Origin: Bacteroidales bacterium
GTDB lineage: Bacteria; Bacteroidota; Bacteroidia; Bacteroidales; Muribaculaceae
Assembly (NCBI GenBank): GCA_900768685.1
Contig: CAAGDX010000005.1
Location: forward strand, 6,424-70,423
Direction of reading: 5' to 3'
DNA: 64,000 nt
A model generated the notes under the pieces. It saw only the letters and a list, made by a program, of their open reading frames with translations. It made no database searches and was not told where the DNA came from. The position numbers and the translations under genes were made by a program. This document shows positions 8,458 through 16,940 of the stretch, in pieces (the stretch's first letter is position 1; every line of letters begins with the position of its first letter).

Positions 8458-9588
8458 ATGAATTTATTCCCCGTTTATCCCCTCTATGACGTAGAAATTG
8501 CAAGGGGAAAAGGCTGCAAAGTTTGGGATTCCGAAGGTACGGAATACCTTGACTTGTATGGCGGTCATGCCGTGATTTCAATAGGTCATTCACACCCTCA
8601 CTATATAGAGAAAATTCAGGAGCAACTTGCCAAAATAGGCTTTTACTCAAACTCCGTGAAAAATTCCATTCAGGAAAATTTTGCGGCTCGTCTTGGCAAA
8701 GTCTGCGGCTATGATGATTACAGTCTCTTCCTCGTAAACTCCGGTGCGGAAGCAAATGAAAATGCACTCAAACTTGCTTCTTTCCACACCGGTCGCCGCC
8801 GTGTGATAGCGTTTTCCAAAGCCTTTCACGGACGTACCTCCGCAGCAGTGGAAGTGACAGACAATTTGAACTATAAGGCAGAAATAAATCGCAACGATAT
8901 CGTTACTTTTGTTCCGCTTGGCGACATTACCGCAGTGGAAGCGGAAATCCGCAAAGGTGATGTGGCTTGCGTGATAATAGAAGGCATACAGGGAGTAGGC
9001 GGTGTGCAAATTCCGAGCGATGACTTTATGCGTCAACTGCGAAAAGTGACAGAGGAAAACGACGTTATTCTCATTGCCGACGAAATACAGTCCGGCTACG
9101 GTCGTAGCGGTAAATTCTTTGCACACCAATATTCCGGCATCCGTGCTGACTTGGTGACCGTGGCAAAAGGTATTGCAAACGGTTTCCCTATGAGCGGTGT
9201 GCTTATCTCACCTAAATTTAAGGTTGTCTATGGTCAACTCGGCACCACTTTCGGTGGCAACCACCTTGCATGTGCCGCTGCTACAGCAGTCCTTGATGTT
9301 ATGGAAGCGGAAAACCTGGTGGAAAATGCTGCAAAAGTGGGTAAATTCCTTTTAGATTCTCTGCAAGGGCTGAAAGGTGTGAAAGAAGTACGCGGACGCG
9401 GACTTATGATAGGTATTGAAATGGAATACCCTGCAAAAGAACTCCGCAAACGTCTTATCTTTGACTATCATGTGTTTACGGGTGCTTCCGGCACAAACGT
9501 TATCCGACTTTTGCCGCCGCTTTGCCTCACTATGGAGGAAGCCGCTGCATTTGTGGAAAAGTTTAAGGAGGCTCTTGCCGATGCATAA
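8458..9588 (+). CDS. argD: Acetylornithine/succinylornithine aminotransferase
   Basis: Class III PLP aminotransferase acting in arginine synthesis; relatives in Bacteroides are known to use N-succinylornithine. The 376-residue protein shows LYGGHAVISIGHSHPHY, LFLVNSGAEANENALKLASF, and the PLP lysine in VTVAKGIANGFPM. The ATG at 8458 is chosen over an in-frame GTG at 8449 because the family start is MNLFPVYPL-like. The last codons and the stop (GAT GCA TAA) come from the first unit of an intergenic repeat, so that repeat set the C-terminus. No other arginine genes are nearby. Confidence 0.9.
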   Translation: MNLFPVYPLYDVEIARGKGCKVWDSEGTEYLDLYGGHAVISIGHSHPHYIEKIQEQLAKIGFYSNSVKNSIQENFAARLGKVCGYDDYSLFLVNSGAEANENALKLASFHTGRRRVIAFSKAFHGRTSAAVEVTDNLNYKAEINRNDIVTFVPLGDITAVEAEIRKGDVACVIIEGIQGVGGVQIPSDDFMRQLRKVTEENDVILIADEIQSGYGRSGKFFAHQYSGIRADLVTVAKGIANGFPMSGVLISPKFKVVYGQLGTTFGGNHLACAAATAVLDVMEAENLVENAAKVGKFLLDSLQGLKGVKEVRGRGLMIGIEMEYPAKELRKRLIFDYHVFTGASGTNVIRLLPPLCLTMEEAAAFVEKFKEALADA

Positions 9589-9757
9589 TTCATAATGCAT
9601 AATTCATAATTATTAATGCTTAATTCAATTCATAATTCGTGATGCATAATTCATAATTTTGAATTCATTGCTCATCCACTCATTAACTCATAAACTCAAT
9701 CACTAATTAACTCATAAACTCTTCCACTCAATAACTCTTCAACTCATTAATTTTCCA
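9581..9757. repeat. ATGCATAATTCATAAT and ACTCATTAACTCATAA repeat tract
   Basis: From 9581 to about 9660 the AT-rich unit ATGCATAATTCATAAT recurs in full and partial copies. From about 9668 to 9757 a second unit, (A)CTCATTAACTCATAAACTC, recurs. The first unit also occurs at 49850-49875 and 63819-63850. The tract supplies the stop codon of argD and fills the whole gap before the ssb-like gene; no promoter matching the phylum consensus was found in it. Confidence 0.85.
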
Positions 9758-9762
9758 AAAAT

Positions 9763-10170
9763 ATGTCTGTCAACAAGGTAATACTCGTGGGTTTCACAGG
9801 GAAAAATCCTGAAATAAGATATTTTGACGGTGTGGCAATGGCGTCTTTTTCGCTCGCCACCACAGAGCGTCAACGCACATCTCCCACAGGTGTCGTAATT
9901 CCGGAACGTACGGAATGGCACAATATAGTAATGTGGGCTAAAGATGCGGAAATAGCGGAAAAATATATTTCCAAAGGCACAAAACTATACATTGAAGGCA
10001 GACTCAGAACTCGTGTATGGCAGGACAAAGCGGCTATCAAGCACACTATCACGGAAATAATAGTGGAAAACTTCGATATTCTCCAGCGTCCGAATGTTGC
10101 CGCACCGCAAAATCCACAGTCGCAGCCGCCACAGCCGCCACAGCCACCAAGAGAAATAGGCTCGTTTTAA
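9763..10170 (+). CDS. ssb: Single-stranded DNA-binding protein (SSB family)
   Basis: 135-residue OB-fold protein that coats single-stranded DNA. The family start is clear (MSVNKVILVGFTGKNPEIRY), followed by FSLATTE, TEWHNIVMW and KLYIEGRLRTRVW. The C-terminal 25 residues are Pro/Gln-rich and end PPREIGSF, not in the usual acidic DDxPF tip that recruits partner enzymes. This may therefore be a secondary SSB rather than the main replication one; that is inference. It is preceded by a repeat tract and followed after 38 bp by the OPT transporter gene. Confidence 0.92.
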   Translation: MSVNKVILVGFTGKNPEIRYFDGVAMASFSLATTERQRTSPTGVVIPERTEWHNIVMWAKDAEIAEKYISKGTKLYIEGRLRTRVWQDKAAIKHTITEIIVENFDILQRPNVAAPQNPQSQPPQPPQPPREIGSF

Positions 10171-10208
10171 GATAGAACAAAAATAAAATTTAAAAAATAA
10201 GTCACAGT

Positions 10209-12200
10209 ATGAAAAAAGACAATTTTGCTAACGGCACCGCAGAAGATGCGGATCCGAAGTCGTTGAACGAGAATGCTTTCCGTGAACTCAAAGACGGAGA
10301 GGAATATCGTCCGATGATGCACCCTACGCGTTCTTATAAGGAAGCAACGCCTTATTCCGTGGGTGTAGGTTTGCTGCTCGCAGTGATATTCAGTGCTGCC
10401 GCAGCCTATTTAGGACTTAAAGTAGGTCAGGTGTTTGAAGCCGCTATCCCTATCGCAATTATTGCAGTAGGACTTTCCGGTGCACTCAAACTCAAAGACC
10501 CGTTAGGTCAAAACATTATTATCCAGTCTATCGGTGCTTGCTCCGGTGTGATAGTGGCAGGTGCAATCTTCACACTTCCTGCTATTTACATCCTCCAAGG
10601 AACATATCCGGTGGAACAATACCCGGAAATGGACGTAAACTTCATTCAGGTGTTCCTCAGTTCACTCTTTGGAGGCATCCTGGGAATTTTGTTCTTCATA
10701 CCTTTCCGCAAATATTTTGTGAAAGATATGCACGGCAAATATCCTTTCCCGGAGGCAACTGCTACAACACAGGTGCTTGCCAGCGGTGAAAACAAGGAAA
10801 ACAAAGGTCAGGCTATCACACTTGTAGTGGCATCACTTATTGGTGGTATTTACGACTATGTGGTGGAAACATTCGGCTTCTGGGCAAATACACTGAACAC
10901 CACGGTTACACAATGGGGACAGACTGTGGCTGAAAAAACAAAACTCGTTTTCAGTTGCAATGTCAGTGCAGCCGTTCTCGGTCTGGGCTATATTGTGGGA
11001 CTCAAGTATGCATTTATTATATGTGCAGGTTCATTCTTCGTGTGGTGGGTTATCATTCCGCTTATGGGGACATACGGCAATGCGGAAATTGTGGCAATGA
11101 GTTCCCAGGATATTTTTAATAATTATGCAAAACTTATAGGTATCGGCGGTATTGCTATGGCAGGGGTGATAGGCATCATCAAGTCTTGGGGCATCATCAC
11201 ACAAGCCGTAGGACTTGCTCGCAAAGAGTTTAAGGTTGGTGCGGAAACACAAAAGCCTATCCGCTGGCAGTGGGATATATCTATGAAGAAGATAGTATTC
11301 TTTATCGGTATCGCACTCATCGCAGTGCTTGCATTCTTCTACCTTGGCGTGGTGACAGACATTGTTCAGGCACTTGTGGCATGGGTAGTGGTGACTCTCA
11401 TCGCTTTCCTTTTCACCACAGTGGCAGCAAACGCAATTGCTATTGTTGGCACGAACCCTGTTTCCGGCATGACACTTATGACCCTCATCATAGCATCCGC
11501 AATCCTTGTGGGTGTAGGACTTAACGGCACTTCCGGAATAGTTGCTGCAATGATTATCGGTGGTGTGGTTTGTACCGCACTTTCCATGGCAGGCGGCTTT
11601 GTGACGGACCTCAAAATCGGTTACTGGCTCGGTTCCACACCTCGCGTACAGGAATCATGGAAATTCCTCGGCACACTCGTATCCGCTGCTACAGTGGGCG
11701 GCGTGATGCTCCTCTTGAACGACGTATATGGCTTTACAGGCGAAAATGCACTTGTAGCACCTCAGGCAAACGCAATGGCAAAGGTTATAGAACCGCTCAT
11801 GATGGGTGGTGAAACACCATGGATTCTTTACATGGTAGGTGTAATCCTGGCTATTCTCTTGGACCGTCTCGGAGTACCTGCACTTGCATTCTGCTTGGGT
11901 ATGTTTATTCCTCTGAGCCTTAACACACCGCTTCTCGTGGGTGGTCTTATCGCATACTTTGTGAAGAAATCTTCCAAGGACGAAAAAATCTCTGCAGCAC
12001 GCAGCGAACGCGGTACACTCATTGCTTCCGGACTTATTGCCGGTGGTGCACTCTTCGGCGTATTCGCAGCCCTCACCAAATTTATGGGCTTTGAATTTAA
12101 TGCAGGAATCTCAGATATAAACCTCCAGATTTTTGCTCTGCTCGCATACGCAGCCCTCATCATTTACTTTGTTTGGGACAGCTGCAGAGTGAAAAAATAA
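10209..12200 (+). CDS. OPT family oligopeptide transporter
   Basis: Large inner-membrane transporter of 663 residues, of the prokaryotic OPT (oligopeptide transporter) family. The N-terminal soluble part ends with RPMMHPTRSYKEATPYSVGVG, followed by about 14-15 hydrophobic spans. Typical OPT segments are seen: AAAYLGLKVGQVFEAAIP near residues 60-77, KYPFPEATATTQVLASGE near 178-195 and NPVSGMTLMTLIIASA near 417-432. The substrate (peptide or metal chelate) cannot be told from sequence. It follows the ssb-like gene by 38 bp with no terminator between, and is ended by the hairpin at 12259-12297. Confidence 0.9.
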   Translation: MKKDNFANGTAEDADPKSLNENAFRELKDGEEYRPMMHPTRSYKEATPYSVGVGLLLAVIFSAAAAYLGLKVGQVFEAAIPIAIIAVGLSGALKLKDPLGQNIIIQSIGACSGVIVAGAIFTLPAIYILQGTYPVEQYPEMDVNFIQVFLSSLFGGILGILFFIPFRKYFVKDMHGKYPFPEATATTQVLASGENKENKGQAITLVVASLIGGIYDYVVETFGFWANTLNTTVTQWGQTVAEKTKLVFSCNVSAAVLGLGYIVGLKYAFIICAGSFFVWWVIIPLMGTYGNAEIVAMSSQDIFNNYAKLIGIGGIAMAGVIGIIKSWGIITQAVGLARKEFKVGAETQKPIRWQWDISMKKIVFFIGIALIAVLAFFYLGVVTDIVQALVAWVVVTLIAFLFTTVAANAIAIVGTNPVSGMTLMTLIIASAILVGVGLNGTSGIVAAMIIGGVVCTALSMAGGFVTDLKIGYWLGSTPRVQESWKFLGTLVSAATVGGVMLLLNDVYGFTGENALVAPQANAMAKVIEPLMMGGETPWILYMVGVILAILLDRLGVPALAFCLGMFIPLSLNTPLLVGGLIAYFVKKSSKDEKISAARSERGTLIASGLIAGGALFGVFAALTKFMGFEFNAGISDINLQIFALLAYAALIIYFVWDSCRVKK

Positions 12201-12209
12201 AAGGAATCT

Positions 12210-12256
12210 GCTAAAATAGCTAAAGTAGCTATAATAGTTATATTAGCTATAATAGC
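12210..12256. repeat. 9-bp minisatellite (AGCTAnnnn), copy 2
   Basis: About five units of the 9-bp repeat (for example AGCTAAAGT, AGCTATAAT) lie just after the OPT stop codon and before the terminator. This is the same unit as at 3171-3256 and 55190-55235. Confidence 0.8.
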
Positions 12257-12258
12257 AT

Positions 12259-12297
12259 AAAAAATTGGCAAGGTGATTGGAAGCCTTGCCAATTTTT
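12259..12297 (+). terminator. Rho-independent terminator after the OPT gene
   Basis: A 15-bp stem (arms 12259-12273 and 12284-12297, core TTGGCAAGG/CCTTGCCAA) with a 10-nt loop and a T-run. A-runs on the 5' side would let it act in both directions. Confidence 0.9.
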
Positions 12298-12391
12298 GCA
12301 TTTATATACCTTATACGCCTTCAAAAAATAAAAACTTTTCTCAATTACGTAAAAATTTCCGTAAATAGTACCGTGATTCAAAATTCTTTCG

Positions 12392-12400
12392 TATATTTGC
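12392..12400 (+). promoter_or_regulatory. -7 element for serC-serA
   Basis: TATATTTGC matches TAnnTTTG and lies 45 bp before the serC start. No good -33 element was seen. Confidence 0.5.
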
Positions 12401-12444
12401 CAAAAGAATACTAATCACAGTAAAAATCAAAATATTTTTATGGT

Positions 12445-13518
12445 ATGAAAAAACATAATTTTTATGCAGGTCCTTCAATCTTGAGTCAGTACACTATCAA
12501 GAATACCGCTGACGCAGTGCTTAACTTTGCAGATATGGGCTTGTCCTTACTTGAGATTTCTCACCGTAGCAAACAATTTCAGGCTGTAATAGATGAAGCT
12601 ACCGCTCTCGTGAAAGAACTCCTTGAAGTTCCGGAAGGCTATCATGTACTTTTCCTCGGTGGTGGTGCAAGTATGCAGTTCTGTATGGTTCCTTATAACT
12701 TGCTTGAGAAAAAAGCAGCATACCTCGACACAGGCGTTTGGGCTCACAAGGCAATGAAAGAAGCAAAACTCTTCGGCGATGTGGAAGTTGTGGCTTCTTC
12801 TGAAGATAAAAACTATACTTATATCCCTAAAAACTACGTAGTTCCGGCTGACGTGGATTATTTCCACTACACTACAAACAACACTATCTACGGAACTGAA
12901 ATCCGCAAAGACCCGGAAGTGGGAAATGTTCGCCTTGTTGCCGATATGTCTTCCGACATCTTCTCTCGTCCTATCGACGTGGCTAAGTACGACGTAATCT
13001 ACGCAGGTGCACAGAAAAACCTCGCTCCTGCAGGTGTTACTATCGTGATTGTCAAAGAAGATGCACTTGGCAAGGTTTCTCGCCCGATTCCAACTATGCT
13101 GAACTACAAAACTCACGTTGACAAAGGCTCTATGTTCAACACTCCGCCCGTGCTTCCTATCTTCTCCGCACTCCAGACACTTAAATACTATAAGTCACTC
13201 GGTGGTGTTCGCGAAATAGAAAAGGTGGATATTGCTAAAGCCGCAAAACTCTACGAAGCTATTGATGCAAGCCGTATTTTCGTGGCTACGGTTCCCGCAC
13301 AGGAAGACCGCTCTATCATGAACGTTTGCTTCGTGATGAAACCGGAATACGCAGAACTTGAAAAAGAATTTGTGGATTTCGCTACTGCACAAGGTATGGT
13401 GGGTATTAAGGGACACCGTTCTGTTGGCGGTTTCCGTGCTTCTCTTTACAATGCTCTCCCTATGGAAAGCGTGGAAGCACTCATCGCTTGTATGAAAGAA
13501 TTTGAGGCTAAACACTAA
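12445..13518 (+). CDS. serC: Phosphoserine aminotransferase SerC
   Basis: PLP enzyme that converts 3-phosphohydroxypyruvate to phosphoserine (and an equivalent step in vitamin B6 synthesis in some bacteria). The 357-residue protein begins MKKHNFYAGPSILS, a SerC hallmark, and has ISHRSKQF, FLGGGASMQF and the PLP lysine in YAGAQKNLAPAG (about residue 192). It has normal length. It is followed after 15 bp by serA, which makes its substrate, so the two form a serine operon. Confidence 0.97.
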   Translation: MKKHNFYAGPSILSQYTIKNTADAVLNFADMGLSLLEISHRSKQFQAVIDEATALVKELLEVPEGYHVLFLGGGASMQFCMVPYNLLEKKAAYLDTGVWAHKAMKEAKLFGDVEVVASSEDKNYTYIPKNYVVPADVDYFHYTTNNTIYGTEIRKDPEVGNVRLVADMSSDIFSRPIDVAKYDVIYAGAQKNLAPAGVTIVIVKEDALGKVSRPIPTMLNYKTHVDKGSMFNTPPVLPIFSALQTLKYYKSLGGVREIEKVDIAKAAKLYEAIDASRIFVATVPAQEDRSIMNVCFVMKPEYAELEKEFVDFATAQGMVGIKGHRSVGGFRASLYNALPMESVEALIACMKEFEAKH

Positions 13519-13533
13519 TAATACAAACTGATT

Positions 13534-14454
13534 ATGAAAGTTTTAGTTGCAACTGAAAAACCCTTTGCAGCCGTCGCTGTTGACGGTATCCGCAAAGTGG
13601 TGGAAGATGCAGGTTATGAACTCGCTCTTCTGGAAAAATACACTGCAAAAGCGGACCTCTTGAGTGCAGTTGCTGATGCTGACGCACTTATTATCCGCTC
13701 GGATAAGGTTGATAACGAAGTGCTTGAAGCAGGCAAAAACCTCAAAATCGTGGTTCGTGCAGGTGCAGGATATGACAATGTTGACCTTGCTGCTGCCACT
13801 GCACACAATGTGTGCGTGGAAAACACTCCGGGTCAAAATTCAAACGCCGTTGCAGAACTCGTTTTCGGTATGACTGTTATGGCTGTCCGCAATATGTATG
13901 ACGGCACTTCAGGCTCTGAACTTAAAGGCAAAACTCTCGGTATCCATGCTTTCGGACAGGTTGGAAGAAACGTGGCTCGCATTGCAAAAGGCTTCGGTAT
14001 GGAAGTGAGTGCACTGGATCCGTATTGCCCGGATAACGTAATGGAAGAAGCAGGCGTACGTCCTGTTCACTCCGTGGAAGAACTCTACAAGGAAAACAAA
14101 TTTGTGTCACTTCATATCCCTGCAACAGACGAAACACGTCGCTCTGTAGGCTATGACTTGATTAAACTCCTTCCTAAAAACGGTGTCCTCATCAACACTG
14201 CACGCAAGGAAGTGATTGACGAAGAAGGTCTTGCACAGATTCTCCGAGATAGAGCAGACATCAAGTATGTGGCAGACATCAAGCCGGACTGTGCAGATGC
14301 TCTCAAGGCTGAATTTGGAAACCGTGTTTTCTTCACTCCAAAGAAAATGGGTGCTCAAACGTCAGAGGCAAATATCAATGCCGGTATTGCTGCAGCACAC
14401 CAGGTTGTTGCTTTCCTCCGCGACGGTATAGACCGCTTCAGAGTTAATAAATAA
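13534..14454 (+). CDS. serA: D-3-phosphoglycerate dehydrogenase, short type with active-site Lys
   Basis: NAD-dependent 2-hydroxyacid dehydrogenase that oxidises 3-phosphoglycerate in serine synthesis. The 306-residue protein has the Rossmann motif GIHAFGQVGRNVARIA (about residues 135-150) and the catalytic Arg in NTARKEVID. Where most family members have the catalytic His (TPHIGAST), it has TPKKMGAQT (about residues 268-276). A Lys at this point is the known type IIIK variant, described from Entamoeba and also found in Bacteroides. It lacks the C-terminal ACT domain, so serine feedback through ACT is not expected. It follows serC by 15 bp. Confidence 0.95.
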   Translation: MKVLVATEKPFAAVAVDGIRKVVEDAGYELALLEKYTAKADLLSAVADADALIIRSDKVDNEVLEAGKNLKIVVRAGAGYDNVDLAAATAHNVCVENTPGQNSNAVAELVFGMTVMAVRNMYDGTSGSELKGKTLGIHAFGQVGRNVARIAKGFGMEVSALDPYCPDNVMEEAGVRPVHSVEELYKENKFVSLHIPATDETRRSVGYDLIKLLPKNGVLINTARKEVIDEEGLAQILRDRADIKYVADIKPDCADALKAEFGNRVFFTPKKMGAQTSEANINAGIAAAHQVVAFLRDGIDRFRVNK

Positions 14455-14475
14455 GATATTTTTAACATCCAATAT

Positions 14476-14509
14476 AAAAAGGCTGAATCTTATCGGATTC
14501 AGCCTTTTT
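14476..14509. terminator. Bidirectional terminator between serA and the PiT gene
   Basis: A perfect 14-bp stem (14476-14489 with 14496-14509, core GGCTGAATC/GATTCAGCC) with a 6-nt loop, flanked by A- and T-runs. It serves the convergent serA and phosphate transporter genes. Confidence 0.92.
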
Positions 14510-14528
14510 TATGTTTATCATTCTCTCA

Positions 14529-16778
14529 TTATTTCACGGGATAGCAGTAAAGTTTTATTACGGCACGGAGGAATTTGCGGAGATTGGAAACCATTTCCTG
14601 CGTTTCCTGGAGACTGTTCAGATAAACGTAAAGCACGGTCATATTTCCGGATTTGTCGTTGCGAATGCAGTCGTAGAGGCGGTGAGAAGCGGCGGAAATG
14701 TCATCTTTCACGTTGTCACATTTTCTGCGGAGCATTCGGATTTCCGTTTCCACGGGATTTTCCACGCACAGCACGGCGTCTGCAAATAGTTCTGATACTT
14801 TTGCCTGAAGTTCGCGGTATTCGTCTGCAAAACTGTTCGGCAACGGGCGGAAATTGTTTTCCGTGTGTTCCTTGCAAGTTTCGTTGATGCGTCGGAGATT
14901 GTAAATCATCGCCATAAGCGAGTTGTTTGCAAGATAAAACCACGCATTTTTCTCAAGTGCAGTCACTCTGTCCAGTTTTCTCATGCAGAGTGTCTCCTTG
15001 CGGCGGTGAGACTTGAGCAAGTCTTTTTGCTTGGAAAGCGAGTTTTCCGCCGTCTCGAGGAGTGACGTTTTATCTTTAATAAATCCGTCTGTGATAGAGA
15101 GATATGTGCTTTGAACATAGTTCAGAGTGGATTTATACTGCTCTGCGAGGTATGTGCGGAGCAGGTTCCATACTCCGGCACCGTCCTCTGAGGAGAGGAT
15201 AGTGGTGAAGAGCACATCGTCTGCTTCTTCTTTCTTGTCGCTGCTGCGAAGATTGTTGTAAACAAGATAACTACCTGCTGCAACTCCTGTTACAATCATT
15301 ACGATATAACCGCCCCAGTGCATTAGCGACACCACAAGTCCCGCGCCTATAAATGCTACGCCTGCCGTGATAAACCAGCCGCCAATTACGGAGATTACGC
15401 CCGTGATGCGGAACACGGCACTGTCTCGTGTCCAGGCTCGGTCTGCAAGTGAGGCTCCCATTGCCACCATAAATGTGACGTATGTTGTTGACAAAGGCAA
15501 TTTCAGAGATGTTCCCAGTGCTATCAGCAAACCGGAAATAACAAGGTTTACGGAGCCTCGTACAAGGTCGTATGCAGCACCGTCTTCCAGGATTATCTCG
15601 CTGCTATCCATTCTGCGGTTTACCCATTCACGCACCTTCAGCGGAGTGTGGTCTCGCACAAAGTATATTATGGAGAGTGCCCAGCGGACAAGTCTGCGTG
15701 CCATTCGTGAAGAACCGAAAATCTCATCGCCGTCGCTCTGACGTGAGAGGTTTACATTTGTGTTTACCACAGCCTGTGCTTTCTTTGAAAATGCCAGGCT
15801 GCACACCATAATTGTACCGGCACCCAGAAGAAACCATATAGGTGTGTTGGCAGGATTGTTCAAGCAACCCATATACACCGTTTGTGGGTTTGCCGCACCG
15901 GATGTGCTGAATTCCTGATACGAAGCCAGTCCCGTGAGCGGTACGCCGATAAAGTTCACAAGGTCGTTGCCTGCGAATGCCATGGCGAGAGCAAACGTGC
16001 CTATAAGTACCGTAACTTTGAAAACGTTTACGCCGAAACGGTGCAAAATTTGCATCAAAACAGTGAAAAACACCAGGCAAGAGAGGATAATAAGACCCGT
16101 ATTTGCGGAAATCCATGCTTTCACCTCAGGTGTCATAAACGAGAGGTCCTTTGTGCCTTTGAGGAGCATAAAGTATATTATGGCAGTGGTGGCAATGCCG
16201 CCGAAAATGCCGATTTTCCACTTCAGGTTGCTCTTATAATTAAAGGTGAATACGATTCGCGTGATAAACTGAACGAGTGTGCCAAAGAAAAACGCCACTG
16301 CCACGGAAAGGAATATGCCTATTATCACGGAAAGGGCTTTCTCCGTATTCAGCAAATCTCCCATGTCCGCCATACTCTCACCGGAAGAAATCTTTACGAG
16401 TGCCACGGCAAATGCCGCTCCGAGGAGTTCAAAAACCATGGATACTGTGGTGGATGTGGGCAAGCCGAGAGAATTAAATACGTCAAGCAAAATAATATCT
16501 ACAACCATCACTGCCATAAAAATGCACATAAGGTCATAGACATTAAAGTTTTCAGGACGGAAAATGCCGTGGCGTACCACGTCCATCATTCCGTTACTCA
16601 TCACCGCACCAATAAAAACACCTATTGCCGCCACTATTATGACGTGCTTGAATTTTGCCGCTTTTGTTCCTACTGCCGAGTTAAGAAAGTTCACGGCATC
16701 GTTGCTCACTCCCACCATCAGGTCGAAACTTGCCAGCAAAAACAGGAATATTACTACTCCGATTAAAACAATACTCAT
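14529..16778 (-). CDS. PiT family inorganic phosphate transporter with PhoU-like tail
   Basis: Inner-membrane phosphate permease of 749 residues. The N-terminal family motif lies in GVSNDAVNFLNSAVGTKAA (about residues 24-42), and the internal duplicate GNDLVNFIGVPLTG lies near 276-289, the two-fold layout typical of PiT. About 12 hydrophobic spans reach to residue 510. The last 220 residues are soluble, helical and Leu/Lys/Glu-rich, resembling the PhoU-like domain (DUF47 type) often encoded by a separate gene, here fused. It is monocistronic. The start at 16778 gives a hydrophobic N-terminus as expected. No promoter matching the phylum consensus was found in the 162-bp gap upstream. Confidence 0.9.
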   Translation of the reverse strand: MSIVLIGVVIFLFLLASFDLMVGVSNDAVNFLNSAVGTKAAKFKHVIIVAAIGVFIGAVMSNGMMDVVRHGIFRPENFNVYDLMCIFMAVMVVDIILLDVFNSLGLPTSTTVSMVFELLGAAFAVALVKISSGESMADMGDLLNTEKALSVIIGIFLSVAVAFFFGTLVQFITRIVFTFNYKSNLKWKIGIFGGIATTAIIYFMLLKGTKDLSFMTPEVKAWISANTGLIILSCLVFFTVLMQILHRFGVNVFKVTVLIGTFALAMAFAGNDLVNFIGVPLTGLASYQEFSTSGAANPQTVYMGCLNNPANTPIWFLLGAGTIMVCSLAFSKKAQAVVNTNVNLSRQSDGDEIFGSSRMARRLVRWALSIIYFVRDHTPLKVREWVNRRMDSSEIILEDGAAYDLVRGSVNLVISGLLIALGTSLKLPLSTTYVTFMVAMGASLADRAWTRDSAVFRITGVISVIGGWFITAGVAFIGAGLVVSLMHWGGYIVMIVTGVAAGSYLVYNNLRSSDKKEEADDVLFTTILSSEDGAGVWNLLRTYLAEQYKSTLNYVQSTYLSITDGFIKDKTSLLETAENSLSKQKDLLKSHRRKETLCMRKLDRVTALEKNAWFYLANNSLMAMIYNLRRINETCKEHTENNFRPLPNSFADEYRELQAKVSELFADAVLCVENPVETEIRMLRRKCDNVKDDISAASHRLYDCIRNDKSGNMTVLYVYLNSLQETQEMVSNLRKFLRAVIKLYCYPVK

Positions 16779-16883
16779 AAATTAAAATGTATGTTTCTAT
16801 AATTCACTACAAATTTCGGCTAAAATTGTTGCATAAATGTTTCAAAAAAATTTCGCTTTTGTTAAAACGGGTTGTAATGATGC

Positions 16884-16915
16884 AAAAAAGTGCCTCAAGA
16901 TAATTCCTGAGACAC
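16884..16915 (-). terminator. Terminator after the GH97 gene
   Basis: Read on the minus strand, GTGTCTCA pairs with TGAGGCAC (8 bp with one GU pair) around a 10-nt loop, followed by six T. It lies 26 bp after the stop of the GH97 gene. Confidence 0.8.
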
Positions 16916-16940
16916 CTTTCACGTATTATGGACAAAAATT

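Noticed and set aside
15882..16766. 294-residue open frame on the plus strand
   Set aside because: It is antisense to the PiT transporter, His/Cys/Lys-rich as expected of a shadow frame, with no motif.
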